This document shows positions 47,601-58,266 of a DNA stretch of 64,000 nucleotides, piece by piece. Each line of letters begins with the position of its first letter. Position 1 is the first letter of the stretch. The notes under the pieces are model-generated. The model was not told the origin of the DNA, made no database searches, and saw nothing but the letters and a program-made list of their open reading frames with translations. Position numbers and translations under genes: made by a program. The stretch is from NCBI GenBank assembly GCA_943737045.1, contig CALSFV010000003.1, forward strand, positions 620,001 to 684,000. The letters run 5' to 3'. This DNA is from Parapristionchus giblindavisi. Its lineage: Eukaryota > Nematoda > Chromadorea > Rhabditida > Diplogasteridae.

Positions 47601-50133
47601 CTGTCACAGCGTTCTCATGACTTTCAAAGCAAGAACGACCACTCAACATACAAACTCTCTCGAATACAATGGTCTCTCCTTTGTCTTGCTTTGGAAGAAA
47701 AATGGACTTGGACCAGAATACTGTGCTGTACGACCAGAGCGAATCAGTGTATCTTTATTCGTACATTTACAATTTAATTTGACACCTGATAATTAGCTCA
47801 AGACAAGCTGAACTCATATAAACTCACAACCGCTCATCTGTAACGCGAAATAGACAGATAACGCGGCAATCGTAACAATTCGCACTTAAATCAACACAAC
47901 TTGCTTCAACCTTATCCGTTCGAGCTGCGGAAGCGCGCGTTCGACGTCTCGTAACGTCCGCTATGCTGTACAGGTAAAAGTTCGAATTTTCAGGAGCTAA
48001 TTCGAGCGGGAAATGGCCATACCTGTGGACGTTTCTCACTTTTTCGTGATTGTGGTTGCTGGTGAGACTGGACATGCTCTACTATTTGATATAGCTCAAT
48101 ATTTTCATAAATATTTTTATTGTAAATCCGAGATATGGTTATAGTGAGAGATGGATATAGAGAGAGAGAGATAGAAGAGGAGGAGGAGGGGGGGGAATCG
48201 CTCTTCACTCACATACACAAAAGACACATACACACCTCCCCTACCGCCGCGACGGCGACCAACGCCACCTAACCCGTCTAGCCTACGCCGTATACTGAAT
48301 TTATACTTTAAAATTTCCCTGATCGCATTTTAAATTGATTTTTTGTCGTGAAAATAGAAAAAAATAGGACAAAATTGCCAGTGTGACTAGTTCAGCGTTG
48401 CGTGCGCTCTGTAAAACTGTGTTCACTAAATTCGTCATACCAAATTACATATTTGTGGCTGAAAAAAGTATGCGATTTGATCCAGGCTCAAGCAAGTTAC
48501 GGTCTAGACTATCTATGCATGGGGATAGGGAAAGGGAGGGGGAGCGAGAGGGAGGCGTACTCTATCCATTGCGTCTCTGTACGACCAGAGCGAATCAGTG
48601 TATCTTTATTCGTACATTTACAATTTAATTTGACACCTGATAATTAGCTCAAGACAAGCTGAACTCATATAAACTCACAACCGCTCATCTGTAACGCGAA
48701 ATCGACAGATAACGCGGCAATCGTAACAATTCGCTCTTAAATCAACACAACTTGCTTCAACCTTATCCGTTCGAGCTGCGGAAGCGCGCGTTCGACGTCT
48801 CGTAACGTCCGCTATGCTGTACAGGTAAAAGTTCGAATTTTCAGGAGCTAATTCGAGCGGGAAATGGCCATACCTGTGGACGTTTCTCACTTTTTCGTGA
48901 TTGTGGTTGCTGGTGAGACTGGACATGCTCTACTATTTGATATAGCTCAATATTTTCATAAATATTTTTATTGTAAATCCGAGATATGGTTATAGTGAGA
49001 GATGGATATAGAGAGAGAGAGAAGAGGAGGAGGAGGGGGGGAATCGCTCTTCACTCACATACACAAAAGACACATACACACCTCCCCTACCGCCGCGACG
49101 GCGACCAACGCCACCTAACCCGTCTAGCCTACGCCGTATACTGAATTTATACTTTAAAATTTCCCTGATCGCATTTTAAATTGATTTTTTGTCGTGAAAA
49201 TATAAAAGAAATAGGACAAAATTGCCAGTGTGACTAGTTCAGCGTTGCGTGCGCTCTCTAAAACTGTGTTCACTAAATTCGTCATACCAAATTACATATT
49301 TGTGGCTGAAAAAAGTATGCGATTTGATCCAGGCTCAAGCAAGTTACGGTCTAGACTATCTATGCATGGGGATAGGGAAAGGGAGGGGGAGCGAGAGGGA
49401 GGCGTACTCTATCCATTGCGTCTCTGTACGACCAGAGCGAATCAGTGTATCTTTATTCGTACATTTACAATTTAATTTGACACCTGATAATTAGCTCAAG
49501 ACAAGCTGAACTCATATAAACTCACAACCGCTCATCTGTAACGCGAAATAGACAGATAACGCGGCAATCGTAACAATTCGCACTTAAATCACCACAACTT
49601 GCTTCAAACTTATCCGTTCGAGCTGCGGAAGTGCGCGTTCGACGTCTCGTAACGTCCGCTGTGCTGTACAGGTAAAAGTGCCAATTTTCAGGAGCTAATT
49701 CGAGCGGGAAATGGCCATACCTGTTGACGTTTCTCACTTTTTCGTGATTGTGGTTGCTGGTGAGACTGGACATGCTCTACTATTTGATATAGCTCAATAT
49801 TTTCATAAATATTTTTATTGTAAATCCGAGATATGGTTACAGTGAGAGATGGATATATATAGAGAGAGAAGGGGAGGAGGAGGAGGAGGGGGATCGCTCT
49901 TCACTCACTCCATACAAAAAAGACACGCATGGCACATACACACCTCCCCTACCGCCGCGCCGGCGACCAACGCCACCTAACCCTCGTCTAGCCTACGCCG
50001 AATACTGAATTTATACTTTAAAATTTCTCTGATCGCATTTTAAATTGATTTTTTGTCGTGAAAATAGAAAAAATAGGCCAAAATTGCCAGTGTGACTGTT
50101 CAGCGTTGCGTGCGCTCTCTAAAAGTGTGTTCA
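44642..50133. repeat. 850-bp satellite array, right block (mainly B-type)
   Basis: About 6.5 units continue the central block, with landmarks at 45158, 46009, 46853, 47824, 48675 and 49522. Most are B-type; the unit at 46009 has an A-type 3' part, a clear mosaic. The last unit (from 49522) is the most divergent and keeps A-like features (CACTCCATACAAAAAAGACACG). The array stops after GTGTGTTCA at 50133 and does not resume before the window ends. Confidence 0.96.
47605..47725. mobile_element. 121-bp MITE in a satellite unit, copy 2
   Basis: Same site, ends and CTGT flanks (47601-47604, 47726-47729) as the element at 31326-31446; the two differ at about one position. The shared site shows that a whole satellite block carrying the insertion was duplicated. 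Confidence 0.88.
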
Positions 50134-50670
50134 ATTTATGAGAGATGGCCGTTAAGACTCGACCACCCCGGACACGTTGCGCTAGCAATGAGAACTGGGG
50201 GTCCATACTTGGGTGTGGCACGTTCCTGATTTTTGGCCCGGGGAAAATTTGCATTAAATTCGCTATCATTCACCACTCGCCATTTCTTATTTAGTTTCTA
50301 TTTCTCCATTGCGCGGTGTAAATGTGATGTAAAATGTGTAAAAAACCGACCCTGCCAAGATAAAATGAAGAATTGCTCTCTCGATTTCCGTACTCTTTCG
50401 TTCAAATCCTAACACAAGTTAATATAATTACAAATATCTATAAAATCAGTCTTCCTTCTTCTTCGTTTCAGTCCAGCGCTCTCCCATTTGGAGGAGAGGG
50501 GAGGGCATGGCTCGCCCTAACAGGGGAGCAGTTCTGCAAATGCAGAACTTATGTAAATTACCCAGGGCCAAAAAACAGGAAATTTCCATTTATGAGAGAT
50601 GGCCGTTAAGACTCGACCACCCCCGAACACGTTGCGCTAGCAATGAGAACTGGGGGTCCATACTTGGGTG
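50134..50670. repeat. 82-bp direct repeats flanking a short inverted-repeat segment
   Basis: ATTTATGAGAGATGGCCGTT... occurs at 50134-50215 and again at 50588-50670, nearly identical. The segment between (50216-50587) has loosely inverted ends (TTCCTGATTTTTGGCCCGGG versus the inverse of CCAGGGCCAAAAAACAGGAA) and a small palindrome AGTTCTGCAAATGCAGAACT near 50530. No gene is seen. Confidence 0.75.
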
Positions 50671-50678
50671 CTAGGAGT

Positions 50679-51401
50679 CAGGGGTGTGCGGCAACCACTT
50701 TTTTCGGCAATCGGCAATTGCCGGCAAGCGGAAAATAAAAATTCGGCAATTGCCGGCAATTTCGGCAACTTCGGCAATTTTGAACTTAACTATTTAAAAT
50801 GAGCCAAAGATATTTTTTATGAAGTACTTATCAAAAATCGTTACCAAACGAAACCAATGACAATAAAAAAATTGTAACAATGAATGAAATATCAATATTT
50901 TTCGTAGAATATTTTTAGACTTAAGTGATATTTGGAAAGATTCTTTCTGTATTTGTTGAGAAAGATTCCCTCCGTCCCGGATAGTCTTTCAGCTTTCGCA
51001 GAACCGGATAGGCAAATTAGATACTTCGTGGCTACTCGTGAGATAAGAAGGTGTTATGCCTTCGTAACATTATTAGTCTAATGAGAGAATGGACCAATCT
51101 CCGTGTCTGGTGTAATGGCCAGGAAACTTTTGAATTCCTGGAGAATATATCACAAATGATAACGAAATGTCATTCTTAAAACGACACGATTATTCGTTTT
51201 GATATACCGAATACATCGCATTTCTAAGATATTGCACACAAAACTTGTGCTTATCTGACTTTTTTCAATGATTTTTTTATTGAATTTTATTTCGGCAATT
51301 TTTCATAATTGGTTGCCGTTGCCGGCAATCAATTTCGGCAATCAAAAGTCGGCAATTTCGGCAATTCCGGCAATCGGCAACTCAGTTGCCGCACACCCCT
51401 G
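50679..51401. mobile_element. 723-bp hAT-like non-autonomous element
   Basis: TIR CAGGGGTGTGCGGCAAC at 50679 and its exact inverse ending at 51401, with the 8-bp target duplication CTAGGAGT (50671-50678 and 51402-51409). Both the CAGGG start and the 8-bp duplication are hAT hallmarks. Both ends carry multiple subterminal TCGGCAATTGCCGGCAA motifs. The interior is AT-rich and has no transposase. Confidence 0.95.
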
Positions 51402-52160
51402 CTAGGAGTGTCACCGGCCCTTATTACACAAAACAGTAGAAATTTCCTGTTTGTGCCCTCAGGCTATAAGAAAAAATAATTTAAGTGTAAAAACGTTTAA
51501 AAATCTTATTTTCTCAAATTGTTGAGAAGAAGTCTAAATATCATTTGTGATGCGTGATACCTTGCTAATTCACTATTAGCATCGAATGCGCTTTGATTCC
51601 TAAACCACTTTTTTTGACTCAAAATTTTGTTTTTTTCGGACTGATCATCGCTTGTTGTAGATTGCTGCAGAGTTTTCCGATCAGGTATTGTAGCCTAAGC
51701 ACTTCTGCATCGATTTCACTTAAAACTGGGTTCTCCACGTTAGACCCAGTTCTCGAATTTTTCGATCGAATTTCCGTCATCGATGGCTTTCCCGAACAAA
51801 TGCTGTATTTTCCAAACGAATTGTGCGGAATTGTGGTATACTCAAAGTTTAGAGGTGAGACGAATAAAATGACACAAGAAGCCCATCACTTGGATCAATT
51901 TGAAAATTTCGATTTTCACGACCCGGGGGTCATGGTCCGAAAATTTCAAAATTTCTCAAGTTTGAAATGTTTTTATTTATGCGGCTCATTGTGAAGTACT
52001 AATGATGTGAATAATATTCAGCCAATGCCCAATGACTGATCTCTACTTTCAACCATTTTTTCGAAAATTTTCATTCTGATTGCGTGCGAAAAATCAGAAT
52101 TGTGTTTGAATCGGTTTCCAACTTGCTTTCTGTAACATTCTGTCATAGTACTTTGCAATG

Positions 52161-52190
52161 TACAGTGTAGCCTAAAAGTCATCGGACACT
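52161..52190. mobile_element. possible Tc1/mariner terminal relic
   Basis: TACAGTGTAGCCTAAAAGTC inside the centre of the fold-back resembles the TA-CAGTG...AAAAGT outer end of Tc1-like elements. No partner end was found, so this is a weak call. Confidence 0.35.
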
Positions 52191-52995
52191 TTTTCATTTT
52201 TTTATAACTTTTGATCCAGGAAAGCAATCAAGCTGATCTTTAGAGTCAATGTAGAGAATTTATCAAGGGATACAGCCATGATGTGTTGGTGTAATTAAAT
52301 TAGTTCACTGTTGCATAGCAATGACGCTATCGAAATACACTTTTTTTGAAAATTTACATTTCTTTGGTGAAAGGCCCTGTTCTTCTGAAACATTGTGAGA
52401 GTGGACACACCCAGTAGGCTTCTGGGCTTCTTGTGTCATTTTACTCGTCTCACCTCTAAACTTTGAGTAAACCACAATTCCGCACAATTCGTTTGGAAAA
52501 TACAGCATTTGTTCGGGAAAACCATCGATGACTGAAATTCGAGCGAAAATTCGACAACTGGGTCTAACGTGGAGAGCCCAGTTTTAACTGGAATCAATGC
52601 AGCACTGCTTAGGCTACAATACCTGATCGGAAAACTCTGCAGCAATCTACAACAAGCGATGATCAGTCCGAAAAAAACAAAATTTCGAGTAAAAAAAAGT
52701 GGAATCAACGCACATTCGATGCTAATAGTGAATTAGCAAGGTCTGTGCACCTTAGACGCATCGCAAATGATATTTAGACTTCATCTCAACAATTTGAGAA
52801 ATTATGATATTTAAAGGTTTTCGCACTTAAATTAATTTTTCTTATAGCCTGAGGGCACAAACATAAAATTTTTACTGTTTTGTGTAATAAGAGCTGTTGA
52901 CACTCCTATCACCCAAGTATGGCCCCCCAGTTCTCATTGCTAGCGCAACGTGTCCGGGGGTGGTCGAATATGATCGAGTCTTACGGGACATGCCT

Positions 52996-55010
52996 CTTAA
53001 AAATTCAAATTCTAAACTATTCCATTTTAATCAGAACAACGTCTACCAAGTCATTAGCTCACCAGAAAAAAACACTGCTCATAGGTACGTGTGAGCGAAA
53101 AACACAACAGGTAAAAGGAGAGAGCAAAGTGAACTTCGATCAATATACTACTAGTGGTTATTTAAAGATAAATGATCAAAAGTTGCTTTTCATGACTTTT
53201 TTGTGGCTAATTATTGCGCTCCGCATTCGACTCCAGCTTCTTGTTCATTCGCGTTGCGAAAGGTGGCCCCTTTAACGAAAACTCGCACTAAACTTCATTT
53301 AATTGTAAGTATACTGATAGCTTGGAAATGCCAGAGTTATACCCCGGAAACTTGCGCTTGTATCGTCTATCAATCTTTGTAAAACCTCGATGATCAAGCT
53401 CTCAGCTGACCGTGATGAAAGAAATAGTGAGAACAAAGAAGATATCTTGACGACGATTTTTATATGAAATATTGAGTTATCCATTATACAAATAAAAAAT
53501 TAATATAATTTACTTTGTAATTTAATATAATTTAATTTAATTTATCATGCATTGAATAAATGTGACAACAAGTGATAAATAAATAGTGTGAATTATGTTT
53601 AGGCGAGGCGGTCGGAGAGAGGGAGGGAAGAATCTCATTGTATTTGATCGCTTCTAGGTTCAAAGATCATATCAGGTTAGATTTATATTAGGGTGGATGA
53701 GGCCATAAGCGGGAAGAGGGCCGCTTTGTGTCAGTATAACATGAATAATGGATATTCTTCGATCTTCCATAAAGTTAAGCGATGAAAGATAAAGTGTACG
53801 TGTGAGTTCACATTGAATATAACTATGTTCTAGTCTCAAGATAAAGATGGATCTAGTTTCCTTCTTCCTTCTCTGTCACTCATTCAATCTTTATTTGATC
53901 ACAGATTTGCCTTTGAGCATTTTCTTCCTCGATTCAATATTGGTCAGTGGATCGAGAAAGTGATTGATAATCTTAGTCAAATAGAAGGGGGAAAAGGAAA
54001 GGGTAAGGGTGGGGAGGGAATAGATATTAGGACGCAGTCTGAGACAAAGAATAGATGATCATTTGTGTGTTTAGAGAAAAGAGACTATGTCATCCCACAC
54101 TTCATCCCCTTGTCACTACCATCCCAAGAGAATTTAGAGAATGTGCGACCTACGTCGATAGTCAATCATATTTAATATATTCACCATATGGGGAGCGAGA
54201 ATTATTAAGATTTTGAAACCCAAGATATTGAAAAAGAATTAATAAGTCAGGGAGATCTAATGTGAAGGATGCATGGCTCTGTCCGTTGAACCATAGCAAG
54301 AAAGGAGAGCAAGTTCATTCAACCTACATCGTCTCTTGCACGCTTCCCTGAAATGAGAGACGACAATCTATCTCTACATGCAATTTTTAGAATCTATGGG
54401 AAGAGGCAAATTGGTTCATCTTTGATCTTCTGTATTACTCATGATCATTCAAACTAGAATGACGACTCATTGTATTCAAACATATACTTCCTGATTATGA
54501 CTAAACTAAGCTCATTAAATATTTGACTAATCTTTGACTACTCTGGAAATCTTTAGACCATGACCAAATCTATTTATGACTTCAAACATTCGCAAAACTT
54601 GAATCGTTCTGTACATGGTGCATGGCACAAAAAGTGTCTTGAATGGATTCTTGAAGAATGGTCGAAGAAACATTGGGAATGATTTCATTCATTGTCTCCT
54701 AAGTGTATAGTGCCCCCTCTTTCCATTGAGTGAATACACAGTGTACATAGACTCCGCCCCTCTAAAGGCGAAAGGATGGAGTACATCACTGGTGGAGATT
54801 CCAACTGAGGGATGGGACGATACCACCCCATCTTCTTCTTTTCTCAAACATCTTCCCTCTTCCATTCTATCTCTTAGTTCTGGAATCATTTCCTTATCAT
54901 GGTCTAAGACCGGTCAAAGTGGGCGGAGTCATCATGCAACCATATTCCCCCCATATCTATCCTAGTCATCTCATTCACTCATATCATTTGATATTCTCTC
55001 TCGTTCATTG
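52996..55010. other. intergenic region, no gene supported
   Basis: AT-rich sequence with no exon series. At 54751-54930 the ends GACTCCGCCC...GGGCGGAGTC are inverted and may mark a ~180-bp MITE; the overlapping open frames there on both strands are unsupported. The stretch 53500-53580 is rich in TTTAATATAATTTAA. Confidence 0.5.
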
Positions 55011-55092
55011 ATATTTCATTCATCTTCATCTGATCTTTGATCTTTAGGGACATATTTCATTCATCTTCATCTGATCTTTGATCTTTAGGGAC
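55011..55092 (+). repeat. 41-bp tandem duplication just upstream of the CC-type gene
   Basis: Two exact copies (55011-55051, 55052-55092) of ATATTTCATTCATCTTCATC...TTTAGGGAC. The second copy ends with TTTAG at 55084-55088, 15 nt before the ATG at 55104. The duplication therefore doubles a possible trans-splice acceptor. Confidence 0.85.
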
Positions 55093-55103
55093 ATTCCTTA
55101 AGA

Positions 55104-56953
55104 ATGAAGAGATTCCTCGTGTCCGTTGCTCTTTTCGGTGCAGCCACCTGTATTCTGCTGGCACGAGCTCAGGTATACTATTGAACAATTACATTCATTC
55201 GTGCCTACTGTGAGTATGTTCATGATTATGTCATGGTCTCACTGCGCTTTCCGAGAAATATTCCGGGATTTTTAGTCGAGGTGTGCGCCGCCCCTTGGCT
55301 TCTTGAAGTAGATACAAAATACACGAACATGCTATTTTGAAAGATATGTTGACTTATGTGCGCGTATCACAAAAAAATAATTAAAATCTTTTTTTTTTCA
55401 ATATTTATAAAGGCTCAATTTTCACTGTCGCTACATTTTAAATTCATAAACTTTACATGATCACTTTATCTAAGTTTTTTGTCTTTGTGTTACGCGATTC
55501 AAGCCTAAAAATATTCCAGGATTCCCCCGACACCCCTGATTCTCCCGAAGCGACTCGCGGCGCCAATACTACCGTATCCAGGTGAGTATTGATTAGATCA
55601 TGAATCAATATTCTTGTGCTCTTCTCTTCTCTGTATCGTAAAATGGACAAACAAAGGAGACAACTTCTTCGTGGAGAAGAAGAAGAAGCGCCTCCCCCTT
55701 TTCGTCCCCTTCTTCTTCTCCTTTCTCAATGACCAATCTGTTAGACAAACATGCACTCATTTTTAGTGTAGCATACACTAGTACGTTTATAAAAGTAGTA
55801 CGGTCAATAATTACAATTACAATCGATAATTATTGATAATTCAGATCAAAACGTCAGTTCAATTGTCCAGTTGGATGTTACTCCTCGTGCTCATCAACAT
55901 CTCAATGTCAAATGTACTCTCTCCAAGCAGTCTGCGTCCAGGGATGCTGTTGCTCATCCAACTCCCTTGATAGTATGGTTTAATAATATTATTAATCATA
56001 CGAAGCATAAATCAATTATGGCAAGGTGGAAATGGAAAAAGATGAGTAGTTTAGGTTAAACATTTTACAGTATACGCCTTGTTGTGGGAGTGGGGGGGGG
56101 GGGGGGGGTTATTTCCTTGCAGTGATTTCCCGCAGGACTTTGTGTGCATTGAATAACGTAATAACATTTTCTTTTTTTAACTACTTTCGATATCTATATT
56201 TGATTTACAATAGTACACATACCCCTTCGTACCTTACTTTATGAATCATTTATACATTATGACAACACTGACTAAGGAGATTATCTTATTTCCTCTTTGA
56301 CTCTATCTACTATGCTAATCGATAATATTATTCGATAACACTAATCGATAATACTAATCGATAATTGCAGCTGCCTGCTCTGGAGGACCCGCTGTGGCTG
56401 CGTGCATCGGTGGTCTCTGCGGTCAGGGATACTTCTGTTCCTCAAACAACTACTGTTGCAGATGCTCATCTGGAAATTCTACCGGTATCGATATACTGTA
56501 GATGGATTGATTTATTGATTTATTGATTAATAGGACCTTGTGTGAACCGTGCCTGTCCCACTGGATATCTGTGCAATACCAATGACTACTGCTGTCCACT
56601 CGGATCTGGAGGTTGGTTATATTCAAATATATGGTCTACAGTACACGACGATGTCTCTGACCGGAAACCGAAATTAACCGGAATTTTTTTTTTACGAAAC
56701 GTAATGAAAAATGAATATTCCTGAGCCAGCATTACTTAAATCTTTCCTCTTCAACTGTTGAACAGAAACAATCTCTTTATTCATGTCACGGAAAAAAGCT
56801 CTAGATCAATGGAAAGATTCTATAGATCAATCGATAAAATTAATAATATGAATGAATCCTTTGTTAGGAGTCCTCGGAGTTTGCGTCAACGGAGCTTGTC
56901 CCACTGGATACACTTGTGGTGCTGGTAACCTCTGCTACTCCAACAGTGGATAA
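55104..56953 (+). CDS. secreted cysteine-rich protein with CC-type modules (six exons, 178 aa)
   Basis: Exons: 55104-55172, 55520-55581, 55845-55972, 56371-56484, 56534-56611 and 56868-56953. All have GT donors and AG acceptors, the phases agree (0, 2, 1, 1, 1) and the frame ends TAA, giving 178 residues. Exon 1 is a clean signal peptide (MKRF, then a hydrophobic run, ending ARAQ). Exon 2 gives an acidic, Pro/Ser-rich propeptide that ends at a furin-like RSKR formed across the exon 2/3 junction. Exon 3 has a Cys-dense module (NCPVGCYSSC, GCCC). Exons 4-6 each encode one module of the form C-x-x-G/R-x-C-P/G-x-G-Y-x-C-x-x-N-x-C(C): CGQGYFCSSNNYCC, CPTGYLCNTNDYCC and CPTGYTCGAGNLC. This matches nematode CC/lustrin-like cysteine domains, which are secreted, often cuticle- or host-exposed proteins. 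The last module lacks the CC pair. The exact function is unknown. Confidence 0.9.
56092..56108 (+). repeat. 17-bp poly-G run in intron 3 of the CC-type gene
   Basis: An uninterrupted G tract lies about 120 bp after the exon 3 donor. It is unusual inside an expressed gene and a likely site of length variation or assembly error. Confidence 0.9.
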
Positions 56954-57386
56954 GATTGTTACAACCAGCAAAAGATCAATGGTCATTTTTTCTTCATTCA
57001 TTCATTCTTCTTCTCGTAATTCCATATTTGCCCTTCTCGGGAACAAAATCCTGTCCGTTATTTGTCTTAAGGTGGAGAGTTTCAAGGAATGGTCACTAAG
57101 TCTTTCTCCCTCTGCCTCTCCCTCTCCATCTCTCCCTCTCCCTCTCCATCTTCTAGATGATCTAGAGACTGCTTCATTGTTTGCATCCCCCCATCGTTCT
57201 TTCCCATCACCAGACATTCTCCTTCTTCGTACAGAGAGAACTCTTCTCATTCCTCTATCTAACTTATGAATCCTTCTTTCGTTCGTTTACCATTTCGGTG
57301 CTAATATATTGTCGTTCTAATAATATATTGGGCATAAATTATGATCAAATTTGTCTTGAAACTCTATGAAACAACACATCTTATAC

Positions 57387-57392
57387 AATAAA
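57387..57392 (+). promoter_or_regulatory. candidate polyadenylation signal of the CC-type gene
   Basis: AATAAA about 430 bp after the stop codon. It is the first canonical hexamer seen downstream; the 3' UTR otherwise has a CT-rich tract (CTCCCTCTCC) at 57105-57150. Confidence 0.4.
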
Positions 57393-57399
57393 CAAATCA

Positions 57400-58246
57400 A
57401 TGTACATACATATTTTGAAGAAGAAAACTGCTCAAAAGGTTTCTATTGTATCTTAACAACAGTTTAAACTTGAAACTTCAGAAGAGTTGATTCGGCGAAA
57501 ATGCAAATGGACAATTATAATAAAAAAAATAAATTACGAGCTATATTTTAAAAAAATGCGTGGATTTCCACCTTCGCCACCAGTAAATCTCGTAAACTCC
57601 ATGTAAGATTTCAAGTAAGATTTTGTATGATTTCATGTAAGATTTGCGAGACGATTACAAGAATGTCAATAAGATATGATGGTCTATGCCAACTAAGGAA
57701 CTGGAAAACGACCCATCTTTAATCTGCTGTTACCCCTTGTGTGAATAAATTGAATTGATTGATTCGCCGATGCGGTATCTGGCTATGAGACATTAAAAAT
57801 GTTTGATTATCCACTACACCATGGGTCGATGGTAACTAATGAAATCGAATCGGTTATCGGAGTTGATCAATTACTTGCTTTTTGAATTAAAAATCAAAAA
57901 ATTAAAAGTTCACTTAATAAAAATTATTTATTTTCCAAAATAAGAAAAAATTACGGTATAAATTGACTACGGTAATATTTTTTCGTTCCGGGAATTTACA
58001 GCTTCAGGCAGTATTTGAAAAAAAATGCCAATCGACTTTCCATATTTCGTTGAATTCTTGGTGATATTTTCTAATACAAGCCACTTTTTATGTTAGTTTC
58101 AAATATTAGTTTAGTTCGCTTTGATGAATGATGCTGTGAGGACTGTAAATTCTCTTGAAATCGTCGCCAATCTCAATGTTGTGCGTCTTTTTTTGTTAAT
58201 TTGCGTTGTCCCGTAGACTTTCTCTAATTATTTTCTCCTATTTTAG
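57400..58246. other. intergenic region with possible LINE-type tail
   Basis: AT-rich with no exons. The sequence at 57720-57768 (GTGTGAATAAATTGAATTGA, then TTGATTC) resembles the 3' tail of some non-LTR retrotransposons, but no coding part was found. TTTTAG at 58241-58246 lies 20 nt before the next ATG and could be a trans-splice acceptor. Confidence 0.4.
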
Positions 58247-58266
58247 TTTCTAACAAACCTCTCGCG

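Larger units (their letters stand above)
50588..52995. repeat. 2.4-kb inverted repeat (fold-back structure)
   Basis: The left arm (50588-50678 plus 51402-51884) and right arm (52427-52995) are imperfect reverse complements. Matching blocks include CTCATTGCTAGCGCAACGTG, GTGCCCTCAGGC / GCCTGAGGGCAC and TTGTGCGGAATTGTGG / its inverse. The left arm is split by a later hAT-like insertion. The open frames at 51593-51994 (plus) and 52436-52708 (minus) are the same sequence in the two arms and match no known protein. The centre is 51885-52426. Confidence 0.85.

Noticed and set aside
51593..51994. 133-codon open frame as a gene
   Set aside because: The same sequence is present in inverted form at 52436-52708 as part of the fold-back arms; no family match or splice context.
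54689..54965. Overlapping open frames on both strands near the CC-type gene
   Set aside because: No splice or start context, and the sequence has inverted GACTCCGCCC ends, so it is probably a small repeat.
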